From NCBI RefSeq assembly GCF_036323735.1, contig NC_086040.1:6482068-6546067 (forward strand): a stretch of DNA of 64,000 bases, read 5' to 3'. The DNA comes from Rattus norvegicus. Lineage: Eukaryota; Chordata; Mammalia; Rodentia; Muridae. The notes beneath the pieces are model-generated. The model was not told the DNA's origin, searched no databases, and saw nothing but the letters and a program-made list of their open reading frames with translations. Of the stretch, positions 58,180 through 64,000 are shown in pieces (the first letter of the stretch is position 1; every line of letters starts with the position of its first letter). Made by a program: the position numbers and the translations under genes.

Positions 58180-58880
58180 CCCAAATGCTTGAATTACCCT
58201 AGATGCATAGAACACATGAAACTCAAGATGGATGATCAAAATGTGAATTCTTCACTCCTTCTTCAAAAGGGATACAAGAATACCCTTGCCAGGGAATAGA
58301 AAAGCATAGATTAAAACAGAGACAGAAGGTACACCCATTCAGAGCCTGCCCCACATGTGACCCATACATATACAGCTACCCAATTAGATAATATGGATGA
58401 AGCAAAGAAGTGCAGGCCAACAGGATTTGTATGTAGATCTCTCCTTAAAGACACAGCCAGAATAAAGCGAATACAGAGGTCAATGCCAGCAGCTAACCAC
58501 TGAACTGAGAACAGGAACTCCATTGTAGGAGAGAAAGAACTGGAAGAGCTTGACGTGGCTTTTTACCCCATATGAACAACAATGCCAAGCAACCAGAGTT
58601 TCCAGTGACTAAGTGTCTACCTGAAGAGTATACATGGACTGACCCTGGACTCTGACTTAATAGGTAGCAGTGAATATCCTAGTAAGATCATCAGTGGAAG
58701 GGGAAGCCCTTTTTCCTGCTAAAACTGAACCCCCAGTGAACATGACTGTTGAGGGGAGGGTGACAATGTTGGGGGGATGGGGAGGTAACCACCCATAAGG
58801 AAGGGGAGGGGTTAGGGGGATGTTGGCCCGGTCACCAGGAAAGAGAATAACACTCGAATGTAAATAAGAAATACTCAAGT

Positions 58881-58985
58881 TAATAATATATATATTTATT
58901 ATTATATTAATAATATATATTATTATATTATATTATATAATTATTATATAATATTATATTAATAATAATATATATCTTATAAAAT
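58881..58985. repeat. AT-rich (TAATA)n microsatellite at the L1 tail
   Basis: TAATAATATATA-type sequence directly following 'tactcaagttaata' of the L1 3' end, probably grown from the A tail. Confidence 0.93.
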
Positions 58986-60328
58986 AAGGGTAGACGGCAT
59001 GTAAAGCACTAAGGTAACTGAACATCATCTTTGGAGGATCCTTGTCTCATATATTTTAAAATAGCCACTTTAATTTACTAAGGTCAAATCAGATATGTGC
59101 TCTCCCTAAACTCACAGAATCGGCAGATTTGTTGTAGCTAACAGAATTCACTTAATGAAACATCCCTCTATAATAAAACATTCTCTATGTACATAATATT
59201 GAGGAATATACTTTAATTCTTTTATTTTTTTTTGAGAATTTCCACCAAAATATTTTGATGATAATTTTCCCATTTATTTTACCTACATCACTATATTTCT
59301 TTGAATCCTACTTTTGTATATCTTCTACATTAAAATACTGTTTGATAACCCCATGATCATCCCTTACAAAAATCATTCAACCCTCCAACCAAAGACACTA
59401 ACTGTCCATAGTGTGTCAGTTAGGAGTAACAGCTCTCAGGCATTTACACTGCATTCTGGAATGTTTACTGGCTTGAAGCTGTGCAGTGGTGAATCCAGAA
59501 GACATGCTTTCCCTATAATCACCCCCACATTTTGGGCACCTACAGTTACTTTGCAACTTTTTTCAGGGTGACCTTTGAGCCTTGTGGAAGGGATATAGCA
59601 TGTATATCCAACTCATCATGGCTGAAATCAGTAAAATGAGGACAACAATATAATGAATGAAAGGAAGAGTTCATTCGCGTAAAGAATTAACAAGATTGGC
59701 ATAACCTCTGCCCAAGTTAGTTAAAGAAATTGTAGAATTAACAAAATTAATGAGAAGAGAGGAGACGTAGAGAAAACACACTTTTTATATTTACAATCCC
59801 AAATCTAGAATAATTTTTAAACCATTAGTGATTTACTGGATGTATTGGATATAACAATATTAAATCACCTCAATATGCATAATTTAAACAGCACTATACT
59901 GAACAATGACAAAGTTTGGGCATTTAATATCTCCTTCCTAAAATATCACAGGACCACATGTATTCAGTTTAAAATTTTGATTATACATTTATAAAGCATT
60001 GAAAGTTTCTTAGACTATTCCATAAAGTAGACAAAAGGATTGAAAACATTAAAATTCTATTTTGAAACTGGAATTATCCAACAATTGACAGAGATCAAAA
60101 GAGAAATAGTGAGGTAGGGGGAAAATGAGGTAAACAGGAAATTACAGAGAGAGGGAGAAAGAATTACAGTCGACTGACACAAAGAGAGGAAGACTGGGTT
60201 TTACAGAATAATTTACACCGATACACACATATTCTCAATAAAATCCTTGTGAACAGATTCAAGATGACATTAAGAATAATCTTCAACCAGGAAAGCTTTC
60301 TTAAAATACCAGACGTACAAGTCTCATT

Positions 60329-60330
<2 letters not shown>
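58986..60330. other. Unassigned DNA
   Basis: No gene or clear repeat recognised. A run of T/A near 59220-59235. The 85-codon frame at 59314-59571 has no recognisable domain. Confidence 0.4.

Positions 60331-60373
<43 letters not shown>
60331..60373. repeat. (AC)n microsatellite
   Basis: About 21 uninterrupted AC units. Confidence 0.99.
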
Positions 60374-60376
<3 letters not shown>

Positions 60377-60536
60377 CATATTTAAGCACTGAGGCATAGA
60401 ATAAATGCCAATTTTTTGAAAATCGAAGTCAAAAGAAAATACTGTCCTCCTCCATGTCACACATCACCTCTTAGGTGCACTGGCCTTCAGCAGGCCTGGA
60501 TCACAGCTTTCAGCATGGGATTTTCTGCCAGCCCTT

Positions 60537-60864
60537 TCATAACAGCAGAGCTCCAATCTGCTTCAGGCATGTCATCAGCTCCCCATTCCGTTGCAGGGAG
60601 ATTAGATCACTGAGTCTGCCTATGAAGTCTATGACTACCAATAAAGACCAAAGGGACTATTCTCACTCCAGTGAGCTGTTGTAAGTAAAACTGAATTGAA
60701 TTGGTGTTGTTAGTGGCTGTGATGTCTCCAAATACCAGAAGACCATGTTTGAAAGGGAGTTGATTGAGGATTTCTTGGGTATTTCTGCAATACTGGAAGG
60801 TGGACTCCATGAACAGGAACATCTTCCCAGACTGGGTCTTGCAGTTCCCATACTCCTGAGCCAT
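60537..60864 (-). pseudogene. Glrx: Glutaredoxin-1-like processed pseudogene, copy B
   Basis: Minus strand, ATG at 60862-60864, stop at 60537-60539, 328 bp, intronless. It opens with MAQEYGNCKTQSGK and keeps NTQEILNQLPFKHGLL, DITATNNTNSIQFYLQQLTGV and VFIG. The catalytic CPYC is replaced by FQYC, so the nucleophilic cysteine is lost. A frameshift follows VFIG near 60640. After it the correct C-terminal codons DLISLQ, NGELM and LKQIGAL are readable in another frame up to the stop. The net length is about 4 bp more than a 107-codon gene. It is paralogous by segmental duplication to 5-330, but its damage differs: no frameshift after the active site, but the Cys is lost. Functional product not expected. 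Confidence 0.92.
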
Positions 60865-63545
60865 GCTATGAGGCAGCAACTTCCCTGAAATGAACGTTCA
60901 GTTTAAAGTACTGGTCTATTAAAAATGGCAATCTTGATGTATTCTTAACAATGCATTCTACTTGAAGCCCATAGAAAACTTGGAAGAAAGAAGCTTTTAC
61001 TTTTTCAAGGTTGCACTCACATTGCTGCCAAACCATCACAGACAATAGAACCTGCCTACTGAGGATTTAACCATATAATAATGACCATATGAGACATTTA
61101 GGCTTGTGGACTGATCAACTACTGGATTCTTGGAATTTCCAAATATCCATCCTTTGTTAAATTATGTGGACCACAGCCTGTGATCATTGTGATAAATACC
61201 TTGTCTCTGTACAGAGAGATTCATCCTCTACTCTCTGTTAGGTAACACCGGCTTCTACAACAGGAATCTAGAGAACACCTTTTACAGAAGTTTTTGTCTT
61301 AAGAGTTTCAGCTCAGTTACAAATTACCAATATCCCCATGCCCTTAGTATGATTTTCATATGATCCTTTGATACATACTTCTTATTTCCTATTGTTATTG
61401 GCAACAAAATTCAAATATAAAAAGTAATATATCAATGAAATCCACAGTAATATATTTGCATGAGTGCATCAGGAAGTAGTATTATAGGACAAACAAGAAA
61501 TGGAAAAATAGATTTCCTTCCTTCTATTGACCAAGACCAGGAAAAATGAACTACATAAAAATCTGATACAAGTTTCCTGAAATTTGTTCTTTTCTTCAAT
61601 CATGGGGCTCATAGTGAAGGAGCTCAGAGTTGGCACAAATTTCCTTAATTCCTGAGCCAGGTCATGAGTTGAATACCTCATTCATGGACCTGAAGTAACT
61701 CTGTATCCTTCCTGCTATAATATGTATATATCTATGTATCTTTCATAGGATGGACAGTTTTGGCTGTTGCTTTGAAAGCAACAATCTGAACAGACACAGA
61801 AATTCTTCTTTCACACATTAATTCTCTGGCTGATGCTTGGTCTCAGAAGTTCATTCCAGGAGTTGCTTTACAAGAATCATTCACTAATCTGAAAGAAACA
61901 CTTTTGAAATATTGGGAGATCTTCTAGAAAAATAACAACAATAGTCCCTTCCCAGTTGTGAACTGAATGATTCTCCATCAAAGATCTGTGGACTCTGCTG
62001 CAGGCTGCATACACCCATACTAGTTTGAATCCTGTTTTTAGCACTGCATTTATGACACATCGACATGATTTCCTTAACACTTTCAACCCCAGGAGAGTTT
62101 TTCAATTCTTAATTTAATCTGAGGAGTCTAATCTACATCATAACACAGGATGAGATTTGACAGTTCTGTTCCAACCCTTACAATAAGAGATGCTGAGGTA
62201 TGATGCTGTATCTACTAATGCCCTCATTGATGACTGGCAGTTTAAACAATAACCATTCGTATCCCATATATGTATTCCTGTAGTTCTCACAAAACTTCTC
62301 TCTTTTGTTGAGTTTGATCCATTTCAATTAATACAGTACAAAAGGAAGGATAAAAGTCATGGGCAGGGCCTGGAGAGATAGTTCATCCATTTTGATCACT
62401 CACTTAACATAGAACCAAAAGGATAACCCAATTCCTGGTGGAATTCATGGACCCTGACTGGATTCTGTGGGAATTGCATGTATGTGGTACATAACACTTA
62501 CATCAAGTGAAACACTTATGTATAAAGAAATAATAGCAATAATAATGGTAATGATAAAAATCTGAACCAAACAACTATCCAAATTGGCACCAAATACATA
62601 TTCAAGGCCAACAACATAAAAACTAAATATAAAAAAGATTTTAAAGACATGGGATTCATTATCTCTTCTAAGTGGTTCCCACTGAGACTATATTTCATGA
62701 AACCAGAGACAGATTAGGTCTGATTTTCCTGATTTGTATTTCTAATCCATTGGTGAATATTTTCATTTCCTGAGAGTCATTAGACAAATACTGTTGATTT
62801 TCTCATTAATTTCTTCTATGTGATCATTCCTAAAGTACTATATTTTAGGAGTAGCTAAATATATGACCACAAGGACAGAGTATGGATACATTTTCCTTCT
62901 CGAAATTGATATACACAGGAGGCCACACTAGCCACATTGAAAGACAAATCCACAAGTGTACCTCTGGCTTGCTGGGAACAATTGTGAATCCCAAGGCCCC
63001 TGCAAATTTCAGTGATCTATCTCTGCATCTGGTTTTTGGATTACAGGATGCAACACTACACATGAAAAAACATGTATCTTATGAGCTGAAAACACATTTT
63101 CTTTTGAAAAATATATATTTATTTTTTTTCAAAAAGGGCTTAAATGATACAATCATAATGTAATGTGCATGACATAAAAGAACTGCAAATTCACCAAAAG
63201 AACAAAAATTAATAAAGAATGAATAACAAAACTTCCAACCAAACCAACAATACTAAAACCTGAAACAAACACAACTCAAACCAAAAACAAAACTCTAATT
63301 AAGCTAAGCAGCATTCTCTTGCTAAAGGTTTAGCACCACAGTCGTACCCTGGCTGGCCTTGGGAACATAGTGGAAAGGCAGTCAGTCACCAATTGTAATA
63401 CATTTTAAAAGGTGAATCTAGCTATGTCTTTTTGGGGCCTTTACAGGTCATGGTCTTCCAAAGCTAATATGAGACTTGTACGGAATTTGGTTTCTAGACT
63501 TTAAAATTCTCTTGACTGATTTCCAACAATTAACTTGAAAATCCC

Positions 63546-63692
63546 TCATAACAAGAACAAATTAATCCTCTGAGACTCCTCCTGGATGCTCAGAAGCTCT
63601 TGATGTGCTTCAACATTTCTTTGAAACACTCTCATGTTCATGTTTGGCATGAATGGAATTCCAATGTCTGAATGGAAACTCACTTCCCTTTC
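63546..63692 (-). pseudogene. Exon-like open segment conserved in both duplication copies (B)
   Basis: Counterpart of 4410-4556: 48 codons from GAA (63690-63692) to TGA (63546-63548), the same length and stop position, preceded by the same possible AG acceptor. Readable strings include SDIGIPF, NMNMR and IQEESQ. Most differences from copy A are amino-acid changing. Family not recognised. Confidence 0.3.
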
Positions 63693-64000
63693 CTACCTGG
63701 TCTATAGCATTTACTTAGCTCAAATGTTTACACTCCTAAGGAGATAAACATTTCAAAAATTCATCCTCTCAATGTGTACCACTAAATTTATTGTATATAA
63801 TTTCTACCATTCAAAGTCTTCCTCATGCATATTTCCTGAAGCCCTTAGCTTTCTTTATTTTAGTAACAGGTTCTGTACCCAGTAGTGCTTGTTTACATGC
63901 AATGTTTTCCTTGGCTTTGAACCACCTGCTCAGTCTTAGGTACAGGACTTTACCCAAACACAAGTTTCTCCATTTTGAATTAAGCTGTTGCCAATAAGGT

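Larger units (their letters stand above)
52665..58880 (+). mobile_element. Nearly full-length degenerate L1
   Basis: Starts within a 5'UTR monomer (52665 corresponds to about 20340 in the intact copy) and lacks about 260 bp between monomer and tether (junction near 52962). It then carries broken ORF1 (53153-54213), broken ORF2 (54272-58179) with a nested ID SINE, and the 3'UTR to about 58880 including a G-rich tract. Closely related to the intact L1 but with many stops and frameshifts. No clear target site duplication, since the A tail has decayed into AT-rich repeats. Confidence 0.93.
60537..64000 (+). repeat. Segmental duplication, copy B (continues past the window end)
   Basis: Collinear with 1-4863 of copy A, without the L1 that copy A carries at 1974-3390. 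It includes the Glrx pseudogene, the shared flank, and the exon-like segment at 63546-63692. A weak B3-like SINE stretch at about 62370-62500 is also present in copy A, so it predates the duplication. The left limit may lie further left than 60537, but copy A is cut by the window edge. Confidence 0.85.

Noticed and set aside
58866..58985. Origin-like or scaffold-attachment AT tract
   Set aside because: AT-richness is explained by expansion of the L1 A tail; nothing specific supports a functional site.

Overview
The window looks like rat (Rattus) genomic DNA from a gene-poor, LINE-1-saturated, duplicated interval. The organism call rests on three things seen in the sequence: an L1 whose 5'UTR monomer is about 600 bp (mouse L1 monomers are about 200 bp), two ID-type SINEs with the BC1-like body, and rodent Lx, B2/B3 and B1 remnants. 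I see no intact host protein-coding gene, no rRNA or tRNA gene, and no CRISPR array. The only intact long reading frames belong to one L1.

Layout. (1) 1-4863 is copy A of a segmental duplication. It carries an intronless glutaredoxin (Glrx) pseudogene on the minus strand and a later 5'-inverted L1 insertion. Copy B lies about 60 kb away at 60537-64000, in direct orientation, and runs off the window end. (2) 4864-11790 is unassigned, microsatellite-rich DNA with one B2/B3 SINE. (3) 11790-19880 starts with an old L1 3' end and continues as a head-to-tail array of units of about 2.25 kb. Each unit is an Lx-type L1 3'UTR remnant plus about 1.6 kb of non-L1 sequence, with a microsatellite slot between units. 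(4) 20141-26738 is a full-length L1 with intact ORF1 and ORF2 and a perfect 19-bp target site duplication. (5) 26758-36800 holds old L1 pieces, a 21-bp minisatellite carrying TGACATCA, and a minus-strand L1 with two internal deletions. (6) 36924-39290 holds a 31-bp minisatellite and a decayed S/T/P-rich repetitive coding sequence of unknown family. (7) 39300-46466 is the second block of the 2.25-kb array. (8) 46467-48715 is an L1 ORF2 fragment on the minus strand, followed by a GA-rich block and AT-rich DNA with SINE remnants. (9) 52665-58880 is a nearly full-length but degenerate L1 with a nested ID element. (10) 58881-60536 is simple repeats and unassigned DNA, and then copy B begins.

How the parts relate. 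The L1 at 20141-26738 is the only element here that could still encode the ORF1p/ORF2p machinery, which can also move SINEs such as ID in trans. The older L1s show the usual damage: 5' inversion, internal deletion, frameshifts, and an Asp-to-Asn change in the RT active site. The most notable non-textbook signals are a long antisense frame in the L1 5'UTR shared by diverged copies and reminiscent of primate L1 ORF0, the split 2.25-kb array whose internal microsatellite slot has a different motif in each unit, and the near-helical-phase minisatellite of CRE-like sites. All family assignments come from reading the sequence; no database search was run.
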